Origin: AP-16 sp963755055
GTDB taxonomy: Bacteria; Pseudomonadota; Alphaproteobacteria; Rhizobiales; Xanthobacteraceae
Length of the DNA stretch: 64,000 nucleotides
Direction of reading: 5' to 3'
Assembly: GCA_963755055.1 (NCBI GenBank)
Contig: CAVWIS010000052.1
Span: 5,045 to 69,044 of the forward strand
The notes below the pieces were generated by a model. The model had not been told where the DNA came from, searched no databases, and was given only the letters and a program-made list of their open reading frames with translations. Position 1 is the first letter of the stretch. Each line of letters opens with the position of its first letter. Positions 18,960 through 27,570 of the stretch are shown here, in pieces. Both the position numbers and the translations under genes were made by a program.

Positions 18960-19943
18960 TCAGATGGGGGAGACGAACAGGCGGGCGGCGGATTCGAGGT
19001 CGAGATCGCGCTCTTCGGCCTCGCACAGCCGGAGGCCGTTGAGGGCGCGCAACGCATCGAGACGCGCCTGGAACAGCTTTCCCGGCGGGCTGATGAAGCG
19101 GCCGCCGAGCACGCCGCCGAGAAAATCCTCGGCGCCGGTCGGGCCGAGGCCCGCGCCCGGGATCCGGCGCTCGGCCTCGAACAGCTTGGTCTGCCGATCG
19201 TAGTCGCGCGGCGACAGCCCGGCGGACGGGATGACGTCGGCGTCGCGCAGGATCGCCGCCATCAGCCGCACGGCCGGGACCGCGAAGGCGGCGAAACCCG
19301 CCCCCGGCGGCTCGTCCGTGCCGCCGGCGACGGCGGCGGCGACCGCGCGGTGGCCGTCCTCCACGTCGGTCGACAGGATCATGGCGCGCGCCGCCGCGAT
19401 GTCCGACGGATCGGCCCCATGCGAAAGCAGGATATCGCAGACGCGATCCGCCGCCACGGTCTCGAGCCGGAAGGGGATCCTCACGCTGCGCTCGACGCCG
19501 TCGGGACCGGGCGCCGCCACATAGTTGCTCGTTCCGTCGTGGCCGATATCGTGGCCGAAGGCCGCGCCGACGCCGAGCGCGAGCTCCCGGTCGCTCAACG
19601 TGCAGGGCGCCTTGCCGGCAGCCGCCAGGCGGTTGCAGGCGAGCGCCAGGTTGAGCCAGACGACGCCCACGTCCCGCGCATGATCGGGATTGTGGAAGGC
19701 ATTGCGGGTTCCCGACCGGTCCGCCTCCGCGGCGATCGCCAGCAACGCGCCGTCGAGCGGGACCGTGCCGGTGCCGAGCTTGGCGAGGATCTCGCCGGCG
19801 ATGTCGTGGCACGACAGGCCGGACTGCCGCAACAAGGTCACCTGTCGTCGCAGATGCCCCGGGGCCCACCGGCTCGAGCTCGCCTCGAACAGGAAGTTGG
19901 ATGGGTGACGGTCCCGCATGTTCATCGTCGCAACACTGCTCAT
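18960..19943 (-). CDS. HD-domain phosphohydrolase resembling class I cyclic nucleotide phosphodiesterases
   Basis: About 327 residues from Met 19943 (MSSVATMNMRDRHPSNFLFE). In-frame Mets at 19925 and further upstream are alternatives, since no strong ribosome site decides. Metal-binding motifs are AFHNPDHARDVG (HNxxHA) and AFGHDIGHDG (HDxGH), followed by a DADVIPS Asp: the arrangement of PDEase_I-type HD hydrolases. It probably hydrolyses a cyclic nucleotide or another phosphoester in the cytoplasm. It is divergent from serA with a ~275-bp gap. No cyclase is next to it. HD family is firm, cyclic-nucleotide substrate is inference. Confidence 0.75.
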   Translation of the reverse strand: MSSVATMNMRDRHPSNFLFEASSSRWAPGHLRRQVTLLRQSGLSCHDIAGEILAKLGTGTVPLDGALLAIAAEADRSGTRNAFHNPDHARDVGVVWLNLALACNRLAAAGKAPCTLSDRELALGVGAAFGHDIGHDGTSNYVAAPGPDGVERSVRIPFRLETVAADRVCDILLSHGADPSDIAAARAMILSTDVEDGHRAVAAAVAGGTDEPPGAGFAAFAVPAVRLMAAILRDADVIPSAGLSPRDYDRQTKLFEAERRIPGAGLGPTGAEDFLGGVLGGRFISPPGKLFQARLDALRALNGLRLCEAEERDLDLESAARLFVSPI

Positions 19944-20217
19944 TCCGGCCGGGAGGGGCCGGACGCTTCCCCGGAATTGTCCATTGTAGTGAAGCGACCG
20001 ACGATTGCCATCAGGACGCCTGGTCCCTACAACCACCCGCAGGCACGTCCCCGCATACATCATTGACGAAAAATAGTTGCGCAACTGTGACCAAGGTCAC
20101 AGACGGGGCGGCCGGAACGTGCAGCCCCCGCGGGGTGCGGCACCCGCGAAGAACGCATGGATCGAGCCCGAATTCCGGGTTTTCGAGCCGAGGCTGCCCG
20201 GCAGAACGGACACATCG

Positions 20218-21471
20218 ATGACCCATCGCCTGTCGCTCGCCAAGGACAAGATTCGCGTCCTGCTGCTCGAAGGGGTCAACCAGAGCGGCGTCGACCTGAT
20301 CGTAGGCGCCGGTTACACCGAGGTCGTAAGGCTCCCCAAGGCGCTCGACGGCGAGGCGTTGCGCGAGGCGGTCCGCGGCGTCCATCTCATCGGGATCCGC
20401 TCGCGGACCCGGCTCGACGAGGCGGTTTTCGCCGCCGCCGACCGGCTGCTCGCGGTCGGCTGCTTCAGCGTCGGCACCAACCAGGTCGACATCGACGCCG
20501 CCCGCCGCCGCGGCATCCCGGTGTTCAACGCGCCGTTCTCCAATACCCGCAGCGTCGCCGAGCTGGTGGTCGGCGAGATCGTCATGCTGCTGCGCCGCAT
20601 CTTCGCGAAATCCAACGCCGCCCATGCGGGCCGCTGGGACAAGTCGGCGTCGGCGAGCTACGAGGTGCGGGGAAAGATCCTCGGCATCGTCGGCTACGGC
20701 AATATCGGCAGCCAGCTGTCGAACCTCGCCGAGGCGATGGGCATGCGGGTCATCTTCCACGACCTCACCGACAAGCTGCGTCACGGCAATACCGAGCCGG
20801 TCGACACCCTGGAGGACCTGCTGGCGGTCAGCGACGTCGTCAGCCTGCACGTGCCGGAAACCCCACGGACCCATCGGCTGATCGCCGCGTCCGAGATCGC
20901 CGCCATGAAGAAGGGCGCCATCCTCATCAACAACAGCCGCGGCACCGTGGTCGATCTCGAGGCGCTGGCCGCGGCGCTGCGCGACGATCATCTCGGCGGC
21001 GCCGCCGTCGACGTTTTCCCGGTCGAGCCGTCGTCCAACGCGGACGCCTTCGTCACGCCGCTCCAAGGGCTCGACAACGTCATCCTGACGCCGCATATCG
21101 GCGGCTCGACCGAGGAGGCCCAGGGGCGCATCGGCACCGAGGTCGCCAGAAAGCTCGTCGAGTACAGCGACGTCGGCTCCACATTCGGCGCGGTCAACTT
21201 TCCCCAGGTCCAGCTGGCGCCGCGCCCGGCCGGCACCCGCTTCATCCAGGTACAGCGCAACCTGCCCGGCATGCTCGGCCGCCTCAATGACGTGTTTGCC
21301 CGGCGCCATGTCAACATCGCGGCCCAGCAGTACCAGACCGACGGCGAGATCGGCTACGTGGTGCTCGAGGCCGAGGGTGTCGGCGACGACGCGCCCGCAA
21401 TCCTCGAGGAGATCCGGACCCTCGACGGAACGATCCGCGCGAGGTTGGTGTACGCTCGTAGGATGGGTTGA
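20218..21471 (+). CDS. serA: D-3-phosphoglycerate dehydrogenase (ACT-domain type)
   Basis: A 417-residue 2-hydroxyacid dehydrogenase catalysing the first step of serine synthesis. It has the NAD motif GYGNIG (159-164), catalytic R241 (NNSRGTVV), E270 and H293 (TPHIGGST), and a C-terminal ACT domain from about residue 345 (FIQVQRNLPGMLGRLND). This is the E. coli-type short form, feedback-regulated by serine through ACT. The start at 20218 is chosen because the family N-terminus (KIRVLLLEGVN) follows at once. The stop TGA lies inside a palindromic repeat, so the last four codons (RRMG) come from it. Confidence 0.88.
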   Translation: MTHRLSLAKDKIRVLLLEGVNQSGVDLIVGAGYTEVVRLPKALDGEALREAVRGVHLIGIRSRTRLDEAVFAAADRLLAVGCFSVGTNQVDIDAARRRGIPVFNAPFSNTRSVAELVVGEIVMLLRRIFAKSNAAHAGRWDKSASASYEVRGKILGIVGYGNIGSQLSNLAEAMGMRVIFHDLTDKLRHGNTEPVDTLEDLLAVSDVVSLHVPETPRTHRLIAASEIAAMKKGAILINNSRGTVVDLEALAAALRDDHLGGAAVDVFPVEPSSNADAFVTPLQGLDNVILTPHIGGSTEEAQGRIGTEVARKLVEYSDVGSTFGAVNFPQVQLAPRPAGTRFIQVQRNLPGMLGRLNDVFARRHVNIAAQQYQTDGEIGYVVLEAEGVGDDAPAILEEIRTLDGTIRARLVYARRMG

Positions 21472-21614
21472 GCCGGAGGCGAAACCCATCGTGGGCGCAA
21501 CTCGTACCGTATTTGATGGGCTTCGCTGACGTTCAACCCATCTGACAGATACAGCGTGTGGCGAAATCCCACTAACGCCGCCGATGGGTCTCGCAACCGC
21601 TCGACCCATCCTAC
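21457..21614. repeat. Palindromic GTAGGATGGGTTGAGC repeat at two convergent gene ends
   Basis: A ~158-bp unit bounded by CGTAGGATGGGTTGAGC and CTCGACCCATCCTAC, with internal CGAAACCCATC / GATGGGCTTCGC / GATGGGTCTCGC arms, so it forms nested hairpins. It supplies the stop codon of serA (TGA in GGGTTGA) on the plus strand and of the TIR gene (TAG in GTAGGA) on the minus strand. Same family as the units at 30,992 and 39,011. Confidence 0.85.
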
Positions 21615-23344
21615 ATCGACCGTTCCGCCTCGACGGCGCGGATCACGTAGCGCAGCCAGTCATTGAACTGGAGATGCTTGAGCAATTCGGGGGCGCGCGG
21701 CACCGGGGGGCCTTCCAGAATGATCGGCGTGATGTCGGGAATCTGGTCGGGACCCGACGTGGTGCGGCGCGCCAGCGCGTGCTCGGCCTCGCGGATGACC
21801 CATTCGGATGCCGCGGCGTGCGACGACCAGAACAGCAGGAAGAGGTCGCAGCGGTCGATCTCCTGAAACAGCTTCGGCTCGTACTCGACGCCCGGCTCCA
21901 GCGACAGGAGGTCCTGGAAGAAACCGATGTGCACGGCCTTCAACGCCTGCGCGGTCTTCAGGACCTCGGCGCGATCGGGCGACGCGTAGGACAGGAACGC
22001 ATATTCGTAGCGGCGCGCCGAGTCGCCCACGATGGCGGGCAGGGGACGATCCTTGGCCCCCGCCGCCATGGCCTCGAGCTTGAACGCCACCTTGCCGACC
22101 GGCGCCTCGCCCAGCTTCAGCCGCACATAGACCGAATAGCGTCGCCCCGCCGCGTCCGGCGGGAACTTGAGCTGGAACCGGCACGCCGCCGGCTCGCCTC
22201 GCCAGATGACGTACTGGGCCGGCTCGTCGATCGTCATGCCCTGCGCCTCGAGCATCACATCAATGCGTTGGCCGCGCTGGACCTCGGTGGCGAGCGTCGC
22301 CGCATCGCGCCGGCTGGTCTCCGGGTCGGCGCTTCAACTCAGCTGCTCCGCCAGGGCATCCTGATCGAGCCTGTGCAGATAGACCTGCACCAGGACATCT
22401 TCGTCGGCCGGCGCTGCCGCAGGCGCGAAGGCGCTCACCTCCACGAGGTCCGCGGGGACGCCGTCGGGCGATTTCTCGAGCGTCTGATCCTTGAGCGTCG
22501 CTACCTCTGCGGTTGCCGCGGTCCGCTGCGAGGCGAGCTCGCTCAAGGCCAGACCGCTCGCCCTCACCTCGATGGTCTCGCTTTCCTGCCTGGCCGCCAT
22601 GGCGGATTCCAGCTTCCTGCCGATCTCGTCGAGCACCATCCGGACGGGGCGGGGCTGGCCGGCCTCCATCAGCAGCGAGCGGTTGGCGGCCAGAAGATGG
22701 TCGGCGGCGCGGCGTCGGTGAGTTTTGGTCAGCGCCGTGTCGATCGGCTCGGAGGGGTCGCCGTCGAGGATCAGCCTGGCGGCATCGACCCCGAACAGAT
22801 GCGCCGCGTAGAGCGCGGACCGCACCGGTGGCCGATCCAGCGGAAGCGCGGGACCGAACTCCGCCGCCGCCTCGGCGGCGATCATCGCTGCGACCACCGG
22901 CTGATGATAGGGGTCGAAACGGTCGAGCGGCGAATAGCCGAGGTCGCCCTTGGCGACGTAGGCCGACCAGGTGTCCGGCAGGATCTGGAATGGCCCGAAG
23001 GCCGGCGAGCCGGAGGCGGGAATGTTCCTCACGCCTGTCTCAAGCTGCGCCACCGCGAGGAGATAGTCGGGATCGACGGCATAGCGGTTCGCCGCCTCGA
23101 AGCAGGCTTCGGTGAACCGCGCGACATCGATGGAAGCGTCCGTCTTCGCCGGCGCGAGCCAATCCACGCGGGCAAAACCGTTCTTCGGCGCAAACCCCTT
23201 CGTGTGAACCGTGACGGCCACCCAGCTGGAGTCGACCACCTCGCGGATCTCGACGTCCTGTCCTTTCAGCACGACGCCGACAATCGCGGCCCTGATGGAC
23301 GGCCGGGACCTGAGCTGGAACAGCCTTGTCGCCATGAATCGCAT
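21611..23344 (-). CDS. Lytic transglycosylase-TIR domain protein split by an in-frame TGA
   Basis: One frame runs from 23344 to 21611, broken only by a TGA at 22,336-22,334 (codon 337). The first part (336 residues, AGGA site before MRFMATRLFQLRS) has an SH3-like N-terminus and a lytic-transglycosylase fold with probable catalytic E102 (AVAQLETGVRN) and FGPFQILPDTW. After the TGA the same frame continues SADPETSRRDAATLATEVQR, and then into a TIR domain (YAFLSYASPDRAEV, DLFLLFWSSHAAASEWVIRE) that keeps the W-V-I-R-E glutamate used by NAD-cleaving TIRs. A new Met at 22258 could start a separate 215-residue TIR protein. There is no signal peptide, which is odd for a murein enzyme. Whether it is one read-through gene, two genes, a nonsense mutant or an error is open. 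Confidence 0.72.
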
Positions 23345-23557
23345 CGCGATTCCTGTCAGGACCTGATCGCCACGGGCAGCTCCAAATATTGTATCCGAGG
23401 ATTGCAAGCCGGCAAGGACGCCGATCGGCGCGCATTGCCGGGCGGGCAGGAGGAAGCCGGCACGACCTGGGAGGGCGCGCTGGGAGGGCGATCATCCGGA
23501 CAGGTCTTGCCGACCCGCCGGTATCCACTTCGCCGGAACATGCTGTACGCTGCCGGC

Positions 23558-24475
23558 ATGCTCCGTTTCCTCGCCCGCCGGCTCATCCTCGGCTTCCTGG
23601 TGGCGCTCACCGTGCTGTCGCTGAGTTTTGCGCTCACCAGGCTCGCCGGCGACCTTGCCACCGCGATCGCCGGGCCGAACTCCACGGCCGCCGACGTCGA
23701 GGCGGTGCGCCAGGCCTATGGGCTCGACCGGCCGGTGCTGGTGCAGTTCGCCGACTGGGCGGTGCGGGCGGCCCACGGCGATCTCGGCAATTCGTTCTTC
23801 TTCAAGGAGAAGGTGGCGACGCTGATCGCCGCCCGTCTGCCGATCACCGGGACCCTGGGGCTCGTCGGCATCGCCATCGCGCTGGCGGTGGCGCTGCCGC
23901 TCGGCATCCTGGCGGCGGTGCGGCAGAACACGCTTGTCGACCGGCTCGTCACCTCGATCGCGCTGATCGGCCAGGCCATGCCGACCTTCTGGCTCGGCCT
24001 CATTTTGATGATCGTGTTCGGGCTGAAGCTCGGCTGGCTGCCGGTCTCGGGAACCGGCTCCTGGCAGCACTTCGTCATGCCGGGCATCGTGCTCGCCTTC
24101 ACGGCGATCCCGGCGCTGATGCGGCTCACCCGCAGCGGCATGATCGAGGTTCTGGCGTCGGACTACATCCGGACGGCGCGTGCCAAGGGTTTGCGCGCCC
24201 GCACCGTGGTGCTGGTGCACGCGCTGCGCAACGCCGCCATTCCGGTGGTGTCGATCGCGGCGGTGCAGCTCGGCTTCATGCTGGGCGGCTCGATCGTCAT
24301 CGAGACGGTTTTTGCCCTGCACGGCGTCGGCTATCTGGCCTGGGAGTCGATCAGCAAGAACGATTTTCCCGTGGTGCAGGCCGTGGTGCTGGTGCTCGCC
24401 GGCATCTACGTGGTGCTGACCATTTTTGCCGATCTGCTCAACGCCTTTCTCGATCCGCGGCTGCGGACCGGCTGA
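23558..24475 (+). CDS. Dipeptide-type ABC transporter permease (DppB family)
   Basis: A 305-residue permease starting at 23558 (MLRFLARRLILGFLVALTVL; an alternative Met is at 23540). It shows the DppB pattern: N-terminal helix, periplasmic segment with YGLDRPVLVQFADW and GDLGNSFFFKEKV, then helices with the EAA loop YIRTARAKGLRARTVVLVHALRNA. First gene of a plus-strand dppBCDF set, with dppC 2 nt downstream. Members move peptides, but also nickel, opines or glycosides. The matching binding protein is convergent at 27571-29088. Confidence 0.92.
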   Translation: MLRFLARRLILGFLVALTVLSLSFALTRLAGDLATAIAGPNSTAADVEAVRQAYGLDRPVLVQFADWAVRAAHGDLGNSFFFKEKVATLIAARLPITGTLGLVGIAIALAVALPLGILAAVRQNTLVDRLVTSIALIGQAMPTFWLGLILMIVFGLKLGWLPVSGTGSWQHFVMPGIVLAFTAIPALMRLTRSGMIEVLASDYIRTARAKGLRARTVVLVHALRNAAIPVVSIAAVQLGFMLGGSIVIETVFALHGVGYLAWESISKNDFPVVQAVVLVLAGIYVVLTIFADLLNAFLDPRLRTG

Positions 24476-24477
24476 GC

Positions 24478-25347
24478 ATGAGTATCGACACCCTGCCGCG
24501 CCCGCTGATCTCCCTGCCGGAGGGGCTTCGCCATGCCGGCCTCGCCGTCGGCGCCGCGATCGTCGCCTTCGTGGTGGTCGCCGGCCTCATCGGCCCGTCG
24601 CTGGTGCAGGATCCGTTTGCCCAGAACCTGATGACCCGCCTGGTGCCGCCGATGTGGATGGACGGCGGCGGACCGGCGCACCTTCTCGGCACCGACCAGA
24701 TCGGCCGCGACTACCTGGCGCGCCTCGTCTACGGCGCCCGCATTTCTCTGATGATCGGCCTGTCGACGGTCGTCGTCTCCGGCCTGATCGGCGTCACCCT
24801 CGGGGTCGTCGGCGGCTTCTTCGGCGGCCGCGTCGACGATGTCGTCACCTTCGTCATCACCTGCCGGCTGGCGCTGCCGCTGATCCTGATCGCGCTCGCC
24901 GTGGTGTCGCTGGTGGGCAGCTCGCTGGGCGTCGTGATGGCGACCCTCGGCCTCCTGCTGTGGGACCGTTTTGCCGTAGTCGCACGTGCCACAACGCTGC
25001 AGATCCGCACTCTCGACTACGTGGCTGCGGCGCGTGCCGCCGGCTGCTCTCGCGCCTACATCCTGGTCCGCGAGATCCTGCCCAACATCCTCAACCCGCT
25101 GATTGTGGTGGCGACGCTGGAGATGGCGCTCGCCATCCTGCTCGAGGCTGCGCTGTCGTTTCTCGGCCTCGGGGTGCCGCCGCCGCTGCCGTCCTGGGGC
25201 CTGATGATCGCCGAGGCCAAGGACTACATGTTCTTCCAGGCCTGGGTGATCGTGATCCCGGGGCTGGCGCTGCTCGTCTTCGTGCTCGGGATCAATCTCT
25301 TGGGCGACGGCCTGCGCGATCTCGTGGCGCCCGAGGGCCGCCGGTGA
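24478..25347 (+). CDS. Dipeptide-type ABC transporter permease (DppC family)
   Basis: A 289-residue permease starting at 24478 (MSIDTLPRPLISLPEG). DppC hallmarks are LLGTDQIGRDYLARLVYGAR early and the EAA loop YVAAARAAGCSRAYILVREILPN, followed by LEAALSFLGLGVPPPLPSWG. Its stop overlaps the GTG start of the ATPase gene (GTGA). It forms the inner-membrane channel with DppB. Confidence 0.93.
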   Translation: MSIDTLPRPLISLPEGLRHAGLAVGAAIVAFVVVAGLIGPSLVQDPFAQNLMTRLVPPMWMDGGGPAHLLGTDQIGRDYLARLVYGARISLMIGLSTVVVSGLIGVTLGVVGGFFGGRVDDVVTFVITCRLALPLILIALAVVSLVGSSLGVVMATLGLLLWDRFAVVARATTLQIRTLDYVAAARAAGCSRAYILVREILPNILNPLIVVATLEMALAILLEAALSFLGLGVPPPLPSWGLMIAEAKDYMFFQAWVIVIPGLALLVFVLGINLLGDGLRDLVAPEGRR

Positions 25348-26342
25348 CGCCGCTGCTTGCCATCGCCGGCCTGCGCATCGAGATTCCCGTCGGCGCCGGC
25401 CTGCTGCGCCCGGTGCGCGGCATCGATCTCGACATCCGGCCGGGCGAGACCCACGGGCTGGTCGGCAAATCCGGCTCGGGAAAATCGCTGACCGCGCTCG
25501 GCATCATGGGGCTCCTGCCGCGCCGCGCCCGCCGCGCTGCGGCGACGCTGCGCTTCGCCGATCTCGATCTTAAGACTTTGAGCGAGCGGCAGATGGAGGA
25601 CGTGCGCGGCGACCGCATGGCGATGATTTTCCAGGACCCGATGACCAGCCTCAATCCGGCTTTCACGGTCGGGGCGCAGCTCATCGAGACGCTCCGGCGG
25701 CATCGTCCGGTCACGCGGATCGAGGCCCACGACCGGGCTGTCGCCATGCTGGCGCGGGTCGGCATTTCTTCGCCGCAGACGCGGCTCGCGCAATATCCCC
25801 ATCAGCTGTCCGGGGGGCTGCGCCAGCGCGTCATGATCGCCATGGCGCTGCTGTGCGAGCCAAAACTCCTGATCGCCGACGAGCCGACCACGGCGCTCGA
25901 CGTCACCGTGCAGGCGCAGATCCTCCGCCTGCTCGCCGGCATCCAGCGCGCCATGGGCCTGGCGATCCTGTTCATCACCCACGATCTTTCGGTGATCGCC
26001 CGCATCGCCCAGCGCGTCTCGGTGATGTATGCGGGCGAGATCGTCGAGCAGGGGCCGGTGGAGCAGATTTTTGCGCGCCCGCTGCATCCCTATACGCGCG
26101 GTCTCATCTCGTCGGTGCCGGTGCCCGGCAAGGTCAAGCGCGGCACCCCGCTCGGCTCCATCCCGGGCGTGGTGCCGAGCCTCGTCGGCGAGATTATTGG
26201 CTGCGCGTTCCGCGACCGCTGCCCGCTGGCGCATGCGGCCTGCGTCGAGTCGGCGCCCCGACAGGTGCCGGGGGAGGGCCGGAACTATCTCTGTCACCTG
26301 GCGCCGGAGCGGGCGGTTGCGGCAGCCGGGGCACCGGCATGA
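25344..26342 (+). CDS. Dipeptide-type ABC transporter ATPase (DppD family)
   Basis: A 332-residue ATPase starting with GTG at 25344, which overlaps the dppC stop as GTGA. Walker A is GKSGSGKSLT, signature LSGGLRQRV, and Walker B LLIADEPTTALDVTVQ. The C-terminal oligopeptide-family extension has the iron-sulfur-type Cys cluster (GCAFRDRCPLAHAAC ... YLC). It overlaps dppF by ATGA. No ATG gives a better start. Confidence 0.92.
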   Translation: MTPLLAIAGLRIEIPVGAGLLRPVRGIDLDIRPGETHGLVGKSGSGKSLTALGIMGLLPRRARRAAATLRFADLDLKTLSERQMEDVRGDRMAMIFQDPMTSLNPAFTVGAQLIETLRRHRPVTRIEAHDRAVAMLARVGISSPQTRLAQYPHQLSGGLRQRVMIAMALLCEPKLLIADEPTTALDVTVQAQILRLLAGIQRAMGLAILFITHDLSVIARIAQRVSVMYAGEIVEQGPVEQIFARPLHPYTRGLISSVPVPGKVKRGTPLGSIPGVVPSLVGEIIGCAFRDRCPLAHAACVESAPRQVPGEGRNYLCHLAPERAVAAAGAPA

Positions 26343-27334
26343 ACGAAGCCCCGACCGCAGCTTCGCCATCGGGCGCGGGCGTCGGCGCGGCCATCCTGGA
26401 AGCCCGCCGGCTCTCGCGCCTGTTCCAGGTGCGCCAGGGCGTGTTCGCCGAGCCGAAAACCATCACGGCGGTCGACGGCGTCTCGCTGTCGCTGCGCGCC
26501 GGCGACGTGCTCGGCATCGTCGGCGAATCGGGCTGCGGAAAGTCCACGCTTGCCCGCCTGCTGCTTGGCCTGATCCCGCCGACCGAAGGCGATGCCTGGA
26601 TCGACGGCCGGCCGATCGCCTCGCTCGACGGGCTGGAGCGCGCCCGCCTGGTGCAGCCGGTGTTTCAGGATCCCTATTCGTCGCTCAATCCGCGGCGGCG
26701 GGTACGCGACATCGTCGCCCTGCCGCTGACCGCCCGCGGCCTTCCCCGCCGCGACATCGAGACCCGCGTGGTGGCGATGCTCGGCCGCGTCGGGCTCGCG
26801 CGAGAGCTCGCCGGACGGTATCCGGTCGAGCTCTCCGGCGGCCAGCGCCAGCGTGTCGCCATTGCGCGCGCGCTGGTCGCCGAGCCGAAGATCGTGATCT
26901 GCGACGAGCCGACCTCGGCGCTCGACGTCTCGGTGCAGGCGCAGATCCTCAACCTGCTCGACGATCTGCGCCGCGACCTGGGCTTGAGCCTGATCCTGAT
27001 CAGCCACAACCTCGCGGTGGTCGAGCACATGGCGACCCGCGTCGCCGTGATGTATCTCGGCCGTATCGTCGAGGAGGCGCCGGTCGACGATTTGTTTCGG
27101 GCGCCGCAGCACCCCTACACCCAGGCGCTGCTCGCCTCGGTGCTCACCCCGGAGCCCGGCCGCGGCCTGCCCGAGGTCGATCTCGGCGACACCATGCCCG
27201 ACCCCTCCGCGGTGCCGCCCGGTTGCCGCTTCCACCCGCGCTGCCCAAAGGTGTTCGATCCGTGCCGCTCGCAGGCGCCGCGCCCGCTCGCCGCATCAGG
27301 GCGGATGGTGGAGTGTCATTTGTTTGATGTGTAG
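26339..27334 (+). CDS. Dipeptide-type ABC transporter ATPase (DppF family)
   Basis: A 331-residue ATPase with Walker A GESGCGKST, signature LSGGQRQRV and IVICDEPTSALDVSVQ, plus the C-terminal CRFHPRCPKVFDPC cluster. It starts at 26339 (ATGA overlap with dppD). The stop codon TAG is the first TAG of the adjacent GTAGGGTGGG repeat, so the repeat forms the gene boundary. Last gene of the plus-strand importer. Confidence 0.92.
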   Translation: MNEAPTAASPSGAGVGAAILEARRLSRLFQVRQGVFAEPKTITAVDGVSLSLRAGDVLGIVGESGCGKSTLARLLLGLIPPTEGDAWIDGRPIASLDGLERARLVQPVFQDPYSSLNPRRRVRDIVALPLTARGLPRRDIETRVVAMLGRVGLARELAGRYPVELSGGQRQRVAIARALVAEPKIVICDEPTSALDVSVQAQILNLLDDLRRDLGLSLILISHNLAVVEHMATRVAVMYLGRIVEEAPVDDLFRAPQHPYTQALLASVLTPEPGRGLPEVDLGDTMPDPSAVPPGCRFHPRCPKVFDPCRSQAPRPLAASGRMVECHLFDV

Positions 27335-27565
27335 GGTGGGCAACGGCGGCCCGTTCATCACCGATGGCACGCCGCGCATGTCACCCTACAGCACCGTAGG
27401 GTGGGCAAAATCAACGCTCGGCAGCGGGGCTCGCGCAATGCCTGCGGAGATTTTGCCCACGCGGTGAAGCTTTGCCCCAGACACTCCGGTCCGACCGCGT
27501 GGGCAAATCGCCGGCGATGCCTATCAGATCCGCGCTGTCGTGCTCGGCGATTTGCCCACCCTACG
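27331..27565. repeat. Palindromic GTAGGGTGGGCAA repeat (compound)
   Basis: A compound of a short arm (GTAGGGTGGGCAACGG ... CACCCTAC) and a long unit (CGTAGGGTGGGCAAAATC ... GATTTTGCCCACG ... CGTGGGCAAATCGCC ... CGATTTGCCCACCCTACGG). It lies between convergent dppF and the solute-binding gene, supplying the dppF stop and ending 5 nt before the other gene's stop. It is the sister of the 10,992-11,229 unit. Confidence 0.82.
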
Positions 27566-27570
27566 GCACC

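Noticed and set aside
22333..22337. TGA in the SLT-TIR gene as a selenocysteine codon
   Set aside because: No SECIS-like hairpin or selenoprotein family fits, and no sel gene is present. A nonsense change or error is simpler.
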